From: Pempheris klunzingeri
Lineage: Eukaryota; Chordata; Actinopteri; Acropomatiformes; Pempheridae
Length of the DNA stretch: 64,000 nt
Direction of reading: 5' to 3'
NCBI RefSeq assembly: GCF_042242105.1
Contig: NC_092012.1
Coordinates: forward strand, 8,747,470-8,811,469
Part shown: positions 25,901 through 36,426 of the stretch, one piece after another
How positions within the stretch are numbered: position 1 is the stretch's first letter
Layout of the letters: each line of letters starts with the position of its first letter
Translations under genes and position numbers: made by a program
Notes under the pieces: generated by a model
Seen by the model: only the letters and a program-made list of their open reading frames with translations
What the model was told of the DNA's origin: nothing
The model's database searches: none

Positions 25901-28303
25901 ACGTGAAGATTGATGAGAGAAAACAGCTACAAAGCAAAGGCTTTTGTACTCGTTGAAAGCCCCCTGTTTCTACGCTACCATTTCCTTTTTAATCTAGTCA
26001 GTCTAAACTGCTCTCGCTCCTCCAATCAGTGCTGAGTTTCAAGAGCCAGAACAAGAAAACATCCTCATTTGCAAACCCTCGTCTCCTCACTAAACTGTAG
26101 AGGGTCAAAGACAGGTCTGAGGCGACACACTGAAGAACAGCAAATTTGAAGCATCTTTTGTTGGCCCTAATTTGCAATTAAAATGAGTGTGGGATAGATG
26201 GTTCACTCCAGATCTCATGAATATGGATAATTCTTGATGAGTTTGTCCTAATTACTCGTGATACAGTGTTCTCGTTCAGAGACAAAGGTCTATTCATTTA
26301 TTCCCTCCTACCTGTTCCTCAACATTTATGTGTGTTCTGGTGCATAATTAGCACTTCTATAACAAAAAAGCAATGAAAAGACCATCCCATCTTTGTTATC
26401 AATGTCTGCTCATGTCTCTAAAAGTACAGTGTTTGTGAGTGTTATACTGTAACTGTCAGCATAGCATGTGACCCAGAAAATGTAAAACTGGTCTAGTCTC
26501 GTACACAACAGTGCATTCGTTTAACAGGAGAAGCCTGCCGTTGCTGCTGTCCACAGTGTAAAATCAATGCTCACTGGTGCTTAATTAAGCAGCGGAGAGA
26601 AATGTTAATGAGTTCTCACTATCCAGGGCATCCGTCCACTGACGATCATCTCAGCAGGACATCTCAGACAATAATCAAAAGTTCAAGCTCAGTGAGATTT
26701 AGATTTACTGCTAACGTTTAGTGGCCTGATCTAAGCTGAGCTGATCAATAAGTGATTCAGCCAGCGGCGAGTCAGGAAAACAGCTAAAATAGAGGAATAA
26801 AAACAAAGTCTGACCTAGTTTCTTAGCACAGAAGAAAGGCAGATTAAAAAAAAGCTGACATTGAGCTCGTAGTGCCGCAGGGGCCGGAGTAGAGGGACTG
26901 AAGCAGCGGGGAAGTTTTGTTCGGTGCTCATCTCCGACCTGGCTCTATGTAAGACACTTCATTAGCATTCTAGTGCGTGGAGTGGTTGTCTGGGACAACA
27001 GGGGCCTCCCCGCCTGCCTGTCAGCGATCTGGGCAGAGGAGACAGACAGATAACGGTGTCAAAACAGATACGCTCAGACTGAACGCACACACACACTGAC
27101 GCACACACACACACACACAATGTGCTCCTAAAATTTTCCCGTGGTGGGAAATGATGCAACATCAGGACCTACTTTACTAGGACACTTTGTACCACATTAA
27201 ACTGCCTATTCACACTATATTTTCCTCTCTCTTCTGAGAAAATACAGCTGGTAGAGAACAAAAGCCTTTTCAACCAAAAAGATGTGTCATAGAAACAGAG
27301 TGGGCGACAGGCCATTTATTGTGTTTACTCTACCAGAAACACCCATTAGGACAATCTCAGCCGACTCTTTGTGTGTGTGTAAATGTGTGCATACGTGTGT
27401 GTGTGTGTGTGTGTGTATACACCTACACATTACACAGATTAGCCAGAGGAGCAGATGGACATACAGTGACATCCTGGTTTTGGCTGTTGGCTCCTCACAG
27501 CCAAGATTGAGACACTGCTGCTGTCTCTAATCACATTCTGTTAATCCCTCGCACACGTCCTGCTTGTCATCAGCAAAGCAAATGTGACTTAAAGCGACGC
27601 AATGCAATAAATTGCTCATGCTAGAAAAATCGTTGGGAAGGTGCAGAGGTTGTTGCGTGACTTCTCGGCTGACCTCTATCCTTCTGTTCCCCCTTTATTC
27701 AGAGTCAGTCAGAGCAGGGAGGAGTGGTGCGGCAGCTGTGTGCCTGCTCTCTGAAACTCATTTGTTACCATGATGGATAATGCAGTTTAGAGTTTGGTTG
27801 TGCTCATCTCTAAATATAGCCACATCCTGCTGCGGCCTTATGGTGCTTTGTTAAGTGACAATGACTTGTCAAGAGGAGGGTGAATACAAATGGCGTTCCA
27901 AAAAAGGGTAAGTGTGTTTTTTAAAGGTGTGAGGGAAGTGCAACTTGGCAATTCTGTGATCTTTGGCCTTCTTATCTCATCCATGTATCTTCTTAACCCG
28001 AGACAAACATGCTGACTCTGACCTTAATCCTGCTTGATAATGAAGTACCGTGCCAGATTATGGGTTGTTTGGGTGTGCTGTCTTGCGAAGACACCGCTTC
28101 AGGAGGTTTAATGTCTGATCTATCCTGCCAACCACCTTGAACCTCAGATTAAAAACCCATCATTTTCTGTGTCTATCTCCCCAGATTATGATCTGTCCAA
28201 GCTGAAGGACTTCATGGACCAGCAGGTCGACTCCTACATTGCGAAGGGCATCATCGCCAAGGATGAAGGCGACACCATCAAGAGGATCTACAGCAGCCTC
28301 TAA
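17167..28303 (+). CDS. scg3: Secretogranin III, 12 coding exons
   Basis: SCG3 is an acidic granin of neuroendocrine dense-core granules that binds chromogranin A and cholesterol-rich granule membrane. Coding exons: 17167-17269, 18076-18128, 18293-18335, 18520-18747, 19996-20138, 20455-20613, 20704-20938, 21299-21415, 23925-24008, 24573-24683, 25794-25883, 28185-28303. All junctions are GT-AG and in phase, giving 494 residues against about 468 in human. The N-terminus has a signal peptide ([18 protein letters not shown]...TSA, cleavage probably before FPTT). Conserved blocks are [80 protein letters not shown] and the C-terminal IKRIYSSL. Dibasic pairs occur in [14 protein letters not shown] and PPRRS. 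Exon 7 carries a long Asp/Glu stretch that I do not recall from mammals. The exon 10 donor is GTCAGT, weaker than the rest. Confidence 0.96.
22894..22937. repeat. (GT)n microsatellite in scg3 intron 8
   Basis: GT repeat followed by GTCTGTTTGTGTGTG; preceded by a GA-rich run (22847-22890). Confidence 0.9.
24222..24475 (+). repeat. Interspersed repeat (copy c) with a terminal hairpin, scg3 intron 9
   Basis: Shares TTAGCATAATGACTGAAAACA and ATAATATCTTGTTTGTTTAG with the family seen at 3.8 and 10.7 kb. At its right side TTATGTGCCAGACTATTTCT (from 24391) is followed about 40 bases later by its near reverse complement CCAAGTAATAGTCCAGTATA (from 24452), so this copy ends in a hairpin. Confidence 0.5.
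27084..27119. repeat. (CA)n microsatellite in scg3 intron 11
   Basis: CACACACACA, a short ctgacg interruption, then a longer CA run. Confidence 0.9.
27395..27416. repeat. (GT)n microsatellite in scg3 intron 11
   Basis: Pure GT run after ATAC, within 310 bases of the CA repeat at 27084-27119. Confidence 0.9.
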
Positions 28304-29210
28304 CGCCGTCATCCACCCTCCCGCCCACCTCCGCCTAAAACACAGGACTTAGTCTGACACTAAGCTCTCCAACAAAACTCTGACTACTCGCAGTTATTTC
28401 CCATGGCATGGTAAAATATATACTGTGTATTCAAAACTACCTGCTTAGGGGAACTTCCCAGACATTCCCAAAATGTACTAAGAGAAGGAACTTAATAATA
28501 ACATCAACAAAACAGTAAAAGGTCCTACAGCTACCTAACTGATCATACCTGCACGCCAAGATCACAGAGTAATAATCATTAGAATATTATTGAGAGAGAA
28601 ATGGGAAAAAAAAAGTATTTAATGTAACCCACTCACATGTCCAACTAAAATGCTAGCATTTACACCAACCTGACTCCTGTGGGAAATGAATGTTCTGAGA
28701 GTTTGATGCTATAGTTTTGTCATCAACTTTCCATTTTTTGAAACAAAATACGCATATATCAAATTGTACTTATTCTGTGTAACCTGTCTTAGCCTATTAT
28801 ATTTCTTTTTCCCTGTGTACGTGTAAGATCTTTATGTATTCCTGCTTTTTATTTGACCAAAAATATATTTGTTGTGCATCATGTCAGTGCCCTCCGTACT
28901 CCTGCTCTGCTGTAATTCTCCTGGGGCCCACTAGGGGGCCGCGTCTGTCTCATCAAATCTCTCTGCATGTCTCTGTGAGGTCGACATTTCCATCTCTGTA
29001 GAGACAGAAGACAAGTATTTTTAAATGTATATATTTGTGATTTTTTCCTAAAGTTTAAAAGCAATTAAAACATTGCCTTTTCTTTATCTGTGTACTTAAC
29101 TGTGATGATGGAAAAAAAAACTCACAAGAACCTGCACCGTCATGACAACACTTGAGGTCTTCGCGTCTGGTTTAAATACTTATTTATTCTCATATTCCCA
29201 AATAAAACCA
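28304..29210 (+). terminator. scg3: scg3 3' UTR with candidate poly(A) signals
   Basis: About 900 bases of AT-rich sequence follow the stop codon. Candidate hexamers are ATTAAA at 29064-29069 and AATAAA at 29201-29206. The second lies past the minus-strand AATAAA of lysmd2 at 29188-29183, so the two convergent transcripts probably overlap at their ends. Which signal is used cannot be told from sequence. Confidence 0.5.
28928..28939 (+). promoter_or_regulatory. CTCF-like motif in the scg3 3' UTR (forward)
   Basis: CCACTAGGGGGC, flanked as GGGCCCACTAGGGGGCCGCG, matches the vertebrate CTCF core (CCASYAGRKGGC) exactly. It sits in otherwise AT-rich 3' UTR sequence. Confidence 0.55.
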
Positions 29211-29891
29211 ACAGAAATTTAAAGCACAATTAAACAGCTGTAACAGACAGTTCTCCACACATATAAATAATGCATTCACACCTCAAAAATAGAGCAGTCC
29301 CTTCTGTTCCCAAAGAAAAGCTTCTATGAGGCAAATGGAACATGTTCAAAGGCTTGAGTCCATCCACCTCTTCCGGTTGGGGTGAGCTCATACGGGGTAA
29401 ACACCGACGAGGAAGGCCTGAATATACTTTCCAATGATACTATTCTAGGAGGGGATTTGGAACATCAGAGGCGGTTAGCAAGTCCAACAAGCTAATCCTT
29501 CTCGAATTGCTTAGCACTGTGTGTGTGTGTGTGTGAGTGAGTGTGTGCGTAATGTGAATTTATGCAGCAGGTGGGTTCTGTACAGCAGCTTCAGAAGCGT
29601 TTGATGAGTGGACGGGCTCATGTGCCGGGATGCTATTTGTGTCAGATGCCACCCTGCACTGTTAAGTCTCCCAGTAAAACTGTACAAAACAATAACAATC
29701 ATATACATCATCATAATTTGCATATCAATAAATAAAAAGGCAAACATGACTCTTCTGTTCAACGTGGTTTGGTAAAAGCAAAAAAGTAGAGAGAGGAAAA
29801 CAAAACGCAATGAGGTCATGGTAGTATTTGCGTGTGTGAGCATGTGTGTGTGTGTGTGTCTGAGACGGCTTCAGGTAAACAGGCTGGTCCT
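29183..29891 (-). terminator. lysmd2: lysmd2 3' UTR with candidate poly(A) signal
   Basis: Downstream of the lysmd2 stop on the minus strand is about 700 bases of 3' UTR-like sequence. A minus-strand AATAAA lies at 29188-29183 (TTTATT on the + strand). GT microsatellites occur on the + strand at about 29518-29550 and 29843-29859. Confidence 0.55.
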
Positions 29892-30007
29892 TTATATCTC
29901 TTGGTATGACGTTGTAGGGGCTGAGTAGTCCTCTTCATTGCTCCTGCGAATGAGAAAAAATTACTTTTTTGGGAAATTTTCCACAATGGAAACACATTTT
30001 AATCAGG

Positions 30008-30048
<41 letters not shown>

Positions 30049-33000
30049 TGCACACATACACACTTTCTTGAACTCCTCTCCTCTGTTTCTTGTCTAGATG
30101 AGTGTGCTTTGTGTGAATAATGGATGAGGCAAACCAAACAGCCGCATTGTTCTCCGTTACACAGCTGAAGGCTCGTCTGGAAGGAGAAGTGCCTCTCGGT
30201 GCAACACACCGACGTCCTGAGCTTAATCATAAAGTTTAACCTTCTCGTGGTAGCTGGCCAGTCTCTTAGAAAAGCTACTTCAGAAATGCACGGCGTCACA
30301 AATTCTTTCGTTGAGAAGAAATCGTGTTTTCTTTTTCGAGCTGTTGTACATGTGTCCAAACTACTCAGAAGGCTGAGAGAACAGTCTCGCTGCCAGGGAT
30401 TACTATTAAGTAGAAGAATATGGAAGGATCAAAATCATTAGAGGATGAAAAGGAAGGCTTCACACCGTAACATTGCTTGAAAAATTGGAGGGATGAGAGA
30501 GAACATTAAAGGCAGGAGGCTAAAAGAATACTGCTATGGAGCTATTGATTTTCTTTCATTTTCTTCTAGACAAGAAAACATCCTGAGGGATGACGGGAGG
30601 GTCGATCTTTGAAACTAACAAGAACTTGCTATCAAACACTGAGTACTGTTTTTTCTAGTGGAGTGTGAACTTGTCTAACTCCCCTTTACTCTGCTTTTTC
30701 TATCACCTTTAAGCAAATAATGCATTCTGCCTTGTCTTTTAGTTAGTCTTTCTCTCAACAGGATATCTCGACCTATATCCACCAAACTATTTCTATATTC
30801 ACTCGAAATTTGGTGGACAGCAGGGTCTTGGTCAAGGAACCATGTGCATTTGGAAGAAATAGATTTACACATTTAACAACTTAACATTTTAATTCTTAAA
30901 TTTTCTCAACTTTAATGTACGTATCATCTTGTTCTGATTCCTGCAACAGTTATTAGGTGTCTTTATGTATCTTTTTATCTTTTATCTTTATTGTTATCCT
31001 TTATAATAATTTTGTAACTCCATAGTCAAACAAAAACATATAAGTTACAGAAAGGATGTCTTTGGACTTAAAAGCAAGTCACAAGGTTGAACAGTATTGT
31101 TTGAGTTTGTGGAATAATGTAGCCACATTTTCAGGCTAATAAAAAGAAAATGTAAATCCATAGAATAGTATCACAGTTACTGATATCAAACCAAGAGATA
31201 TATATATAAAGATATATGGTCTTCTGAGGGAAATGTACCAATCAGTCTAGTATTCCCTGCAGGTTAGCTTAAGATGTTTGTGGTTTGTTTAATTTCAACC
31301 AGGCATGTCGTCTGTGTTTGCTCTGGGACTGTGTGGAAACAAACGGAGTGAGCCTCTGTTTGCCTAAACACACTACGGCTCCACGGATCAGCTTCTGATG
31401 TGGCTGGAGCCAGAGACGGGGCTTCAACTCGCAGGCTTTGCCTCGGCTGGTATGTAAACATTTAAACAGAAATTGAAATCTTTGTCTTCCTCATTTGCTC
31501 AAGGCTCGTGCCTTTGGCGAAACAAAACGCTGGTCTAGAGTTCCTTGCACAGCATGACAAAATTAATCGGAAATGTCATGCAGCCAGTGGACATAAAATT
31601 ATCTTAATACACTGACAGGTAGCATCTACAGTGTTTAGTGGTAATTGAAACATGGACCAAGTAATGAATTATCATACAGTTTATCATATATACAAATAGT
31701 TTCCTTTAGACTTTTATCTTGCACTTCCATGTAAAAAAAATCTAGATCATAATATAACAAATGCCTGAAAGTAACAGGATGTAGGAAAACATGTGTGGTT
31801 GAATCATAGGGATATAATATAATATTAATGTGATGAGACCTTTGTTATTCTTTTGGGAGAAATCGGAGATTGTAAAGTTCCATACAATGGTTTCAGACCA
31901 CCTGTGATAATAGAAATCAGATATAAGGGACAGCTGATGCCAGCACAGCTGTCAAAACGGTTAGATTAGGTTACCGTGTTGAGGCCAACAGGAAGGAAAT
32001 GAACGTAACAGGGAAGGCCTGCGTCCATTCTGAAGACATAACGGTATGAGCAAAACACTTGATACTTGAATAGGCTGCTGCAGTGTGACTCAGTGCTCAC
32101 TAACCTGATCGCACCAACAACACCTGTTTCTCTATGAATGGGTGTATGCCGGGCATTAATCACTACTTCACTACTGGGCAGACATGACAGCATTCTGTGT
32201 CCTTCAGGAAGACTTTCTCAGGCCTGATTCAGCGAGGCACATCTTTTAAATACCTGACCGCAGCATAGCACGCCATCTGACAAGAACAGCAGACTGGAAA
32301 AACCCTGATTCCTATCTTCGATCCTGTTGTGAGACCATTTTGGCCTCCCGGCATTTTCTCTCTGTTCCTGCTGATAGAGACTTCTTACAATCACTTACAC
32401 CGCTCAGGGAAGAGAGCGTGGGCCCCATTTCCTACAACCATTTAGAGGGCAAAAATTACCTTCGGTCCCCTCGTGTGTCTATGAGCTGTAAACAGTAACA
32501 ACACAGTGACAAAGCACCAAAGCTTTTCTCAAGTCAAACACCTACAGGCGCTAGACCTCTACACTTACCAACACTGTGCTTGCACAGTTTGTCAGGCAGA
32601 AAAAATGACTCAGCATTTATATTAATTTGTGACCAATACCAAACCAAGAACCAGAGGCACCATTTGCTGCCGGCAGGTATCTCTCATTAGTAAGTCAGCC
32701 ATCACCCCCAGAACGGGCTGAAACAGTGCACACCAAACAACCTGCACACTCAGAAAAGAAGCACCGGTTCAGTTGGGTGTTGATTAACACCTCACCTTTC
32801 TTCCTCTTCTTTCAGCCTGCGCGCTGCCTGCTTTGACTGTTTAATTTGCAAGTCCAATCTGTGTAAGAAGTCTTTGGCTGACAGCTCCTCTGGCTGGGCC
32901 TCGGGAGGTTTGGAGTCCGCAGGGGGTGGGGAAGGGGGCGGCGAGGGTCCCTCAATATCCTGCGTCACAAAGCAGGGCGTGTCTGCCTCCTGGCATGCTG

Positions 33001-35387
33001 CTTCACCGTCCCCATCAGGAGACTCCAGAGACAGTCCATTAAATATGTAGCGCTTCTCCGACACCACGGGGATGTTGAGGCTGTTCTTTAGAAAAATGCA
33101 GTCATTGCTGAACAGCTTATTGGCTCGCTTGATTTGCTCCATCTGACATATCAGGGTGACAGAGAAAATGAAAAATGATAATGATGATGTTAAAATAGTA
33201 TCATTTCTGTGACCTACAACCTTCCTTGTCTTGAGTCTTTGCACTTAAACTTAGACCTGAGGACAAACTTCATCTTATAACATCGTATATAAATATATGG
33301 TGTCACTGATACGAATATATGCAGCTGCTGTTATTTTTTTATTCTTTCAAGTAAATCAAAAAGTTTGATATTATATAAGCATTCTTAACTGGAGACAAAT
33401 GGTCTTAAAGGATAACAACAGTATTTTTAAACCTGGGCCCTGTTTTTACATAGTTTGGGTTCCAAATGAATAGCAACTTTTGGAACTGGTCAAATAGATC
33501 ACCTCAGCATGAACAAGCTACAATGGCAACCATGTAATCCTTTGGGGCAACCGAGCCAGTCTAACTACGTCCACTAAAAGTGATTGTTTTTGCCAAGATT
33601 CTATTGAGATTATCATAATTATTATCATTATGTGCATGAGAACATTATGGAAAAGATCCCTTCAAAATAGACATGTAAGATTTTGTTTAACCAGAAACAG
33701 CGGTTATATTGATCGGTTCAAAGCCACCAGACTCCCTTGACAAAAACATTAATTTTGCAGAACACATGAGTTTGCAGGTCTACCACTGCCTCTTGCAGTT
33801 AGTTTATTTGTGTTAGAGTTAGTTTAGGCTAGCAACTCCCATGCTCTGCAGGGTAAAATTACCGTTTTTGTCAATGGAGTCTGGCTGCTTTAAACTGATT
33901 GATGGGCAAGGTTGTCCCAAAGGATTACGATACAGCCATTGTAGCCTGTTCTCAGCTGCTGGCGTTTGTACCTCCCAATCATTTCGAACCCAAGTAAAGA
34001 AAAACACAGCCCAGGTTTAGAAATGCTGGACTCATCCTTTAACAGCATTCAAAGCATGAAACTCACAGAATCCACACTTTGAAATTGGCATTAGAGATTA
34101 GTTTTGTCTCAAGATATTTTAGCGTGCTCAATTGAATTAATGGGGAAAGCTATACAATTCTGCCCTTAAATGGAGATCTAGCTTCATATCAAACATAAAC
34201 TGTATTTATATTTTTTTTAAATGTGTAAAGACACTACATTTTCATTAGATGTTGTTTTGACTGCGTTTAGTGGCTGTCCTGAGGGGGAAATCTCCATCAT
34301 ATCAGCAGTGGATGACTCATGGTAGGCAAATATGCAACAATACTTTACAAAGTACAATAAAGTAGAATGTAGAATATTTTAGAAAACAAAACTGATCCAT
34401 AGAAAGTACCTGTAGGATTGGGTGGATTAATTTGTTAGGGGTCCCTGAAGATTTTTGTTGCTGGACCCCTAAGAATGAGGTAATAAAGCAGGACCTGTTT
34501 TAGTAGATATTGGGGAAAACCAATGTGCATTAAATCAAATTTAACCAACCACTAAGACACAGTGAACCTTGAGTTTTGGGGGGTTAACTTAGGCCCTGTG
34601 GCGGTTATCACATGCAAACCTGCAAACCCTCTCACTTTCAATCAGCTGTCAGATGTTGTGTTCAGGGGCCTGACTAAAAGAAACACTGTCTGCCCTCCTA
34701 TTGCACTTTCAGACCTGTCATCACCCTTCAGCTCATAGGCGGTGGCACATGTTGTGAATATGAGAGAAAATCAGGAAGTATGCCCCTATAGGGGGAAGTG
34801 AAATACAGAAATAGTAACATGCAGCAGCATCTCTAAAGAGCCCTGGATGTTGGAACAGCAATACAACACTGCATGATCAAAGGGCTTTCATGTGATATCT
34901 ATTCCTAAGTTTATTTTGCTCCATGCATTGACTTTAAAGGGGTCAGATCCTGACAGATGAATGAATTCAGAGGTAAATATGATGATAGAGAGAGCATGTG
35001 TGATGTTGTGATTGGCTCCTCTCATCTGTCAGTGGTCAACTGCATTAACACTGATTTCATTCTCCATCAGATCCTCTCGTCAAGGTGAACATATAAGCAC
35101 AGACTAGCACCGCAGTGGCTGTGTGGGAACCTTACCGTAACACCGTATTTAAGAGCAATCCCTTGCAGGGTATCGCTGTCTGTAACCCGATGCTCTATGT
35201 ATTTCTCCCCCAGAGAGGCCGTGACACTGGCTGTGCTCCCGTACGAGCGGATCTTGGTCCGGGCCAGGCTCTGGGACAGTTCGCTCTCTGATTCGGAACC
35301 GGACCTGGACCGAGGGAAGATAGGCTGACCAAATCGTCCTCCTCCTCCTCCATCCCGCATCGGCAGGACGGGTGAAAACTCCGCCAT
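29892..35387 (-). CDS. lysmd2: LysM and putative peptidoglycan-binding domain-containing protein 2, three coding exons
   Basis: Coding exons on the minus strand: 35387-35136, 33142-32796 and 29943-29892, joining in phase 0 and 2 and ending in TAA at 29894-29892. The product is 216 residues, close to the mammalian protein. A Gly-rich and Ser-rich leader with SRSGSESESELSQSLARTK precedes one LysM domain at about residues 64-108 (YIEHRVTDSDTLQGIALKYG then MEQIKRANKLF...NIPV); intron 1 cuts through the LysM fold. Then come a Pro-rich acidic linker (PSPPPSPPP) and a C-terminal helix, SAKDFLHRLDLQIKQSKQAA. No signal peptide or membrane segment is visible, which fits an intracellular protein; the cellular role is not established. 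The gene is convergent with scg3. The first codon sits in MAEFSPV; the two exons inside the LysM domain leave little doubt about identity. Confidence 0.95.
30010..30046. repeat. (CA)n microsatellite in lysmd2 intron 2
   Basis: About 18 uninterrupted CA units, some 65 bases from the acceptor of the last lysmd2 exon. Confidence 0.95.
33408..34040. repeat. Large fold-back (palindromic) element in lysmd2 intron 1
   Basis: The left arm starts AAAGGATAACAACAGTATTT at 33408 and the right arm ends CTGGACTCATCCTTT at 34040. The reverse complement of the right arm reproduces the left: AACCTGGGC, TTTGGGTTC, CTACAATGGC, GTAATCCTTTGGG and CAACC all occur in the same order. A second matched block is AAAGCCACCAGACTCCCTTG (33720) against AAAGCAGCCAGACTCCATTG read in reverse from about 33893. 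The left arm has extra sequence (about 33565-33705). This fits a palindromic non-autonomous element. Confidence 0.75.
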
Positions 35388-35660
35388 CTTCTCTTGAATA
35401 AATAAACAGCGCGGTAGCCTCTGTTTGTTTTACCGGTCCGCTCCACTCGCCGCTACGAGGTAAATCGCTAATTCATGCGGCGGGGAGATTCCCATCCCCG
35501 GTCTTATACAGCAGGTCGACCCGGGGGATAAGCGACATGTTTCGGGGACCACCACTTTACGGCTCGCTGTGGTCATAGACCCGCTACGTCGACGTAAAAA
35601 CGTCCCGAACGTCAGAACGTCCCACCGGAACACGATAATGCCACTTCCGGTTATACTCTT
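35388..35660 (-). promoter_or_regulatory. lysmd2: lysmd2 5' UTR and promoter region
   Basis: This is one of the most CpG-rich stretches of the window. Read towards lysmd2 it has ACCGGAAGTG (complement of 35642-35651), a strong ETS-type site, followed by a run of ACGT-containing motifs at 35586-35622. No TATA box is evident, as expected for a broadly expressed CpG promoter. Confidence 0.6.
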
Positions 35661-35927
35661 CAAAATAAATCATGGTGTCACAGACTGATAGGATGTAGTA
35701 ATTACAAACCATACAGCCTGTGTTACAAACATTGGTAGTAACAAATGTGCCACATACCAAATATATATATCATATACCAAATATATACAAAGCACACGTT
35801 TTTGGAATAAACTGGAGTAAATTCAAACCCTGCCTCAAATGAAGATGCCAAGCAGACCTGTGTCCAATTCAAGCAAAATGCATTTTCTTAAAACTGAAAC
35901 TACCAAAACTGCAATCTCTTCTGTAGC

Positions 35928-36426
35928 ACTTTATTATGAGGGTACAAATCATATACTTAAGTGATTCTTAAATAATGCATTACTGCATTAGGGTGATTTA
36001 ATGCATGAATTAATGTAGGATCTATTATGAATTCCTAGAAAAAGATGCACTGAAACTAAAAAGATTTTGGTTGTGGTTGTGTCTCTGTCTTTCTCTACAG
36101 TGCAAAGGCACCAATATGTAAATGTTTTCATCTGGCTGAGCAAGTGCAGTGTCCAGAAAGCTTTTATAAGCTATGCTTTTACATAAGTGGAATTCAGCTG
36201 ATTTGGTCACAAATCAATTAATGTATGAAGGAACTTTGAATAACTTAATTGATTGCTTAATTGATGATCTTTAAGTGCAAACTAATCACATAAAGTCATA
36301 GTAACTTTATTATTTGGACACGGTGTGCACAGAAATTAATGGTACATCATCCTGCGTAAATTCATGTATTAAACCATCATGAGTCATGCATTAGTAAGCA
36401 TAACATTTGTACCCTTATTATAAAGT
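35928..36426. repeat. Palindromic MITE-like element upstream of lysmd2
   Basis: The left end reads ACTTTATTATGAGGGTACAA and the reverse complement of the right end ACTTTATAATAAGGGTACAA: 20 of 22 terminal bases agree. Similarity continues inward (TAATGCATGA and GGTGATTTAATGCATGAATT against their inverted partners). About 499 bases, no coding frame, AT-rich. I see no clear target-site duplication. Confidence 0.65.
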
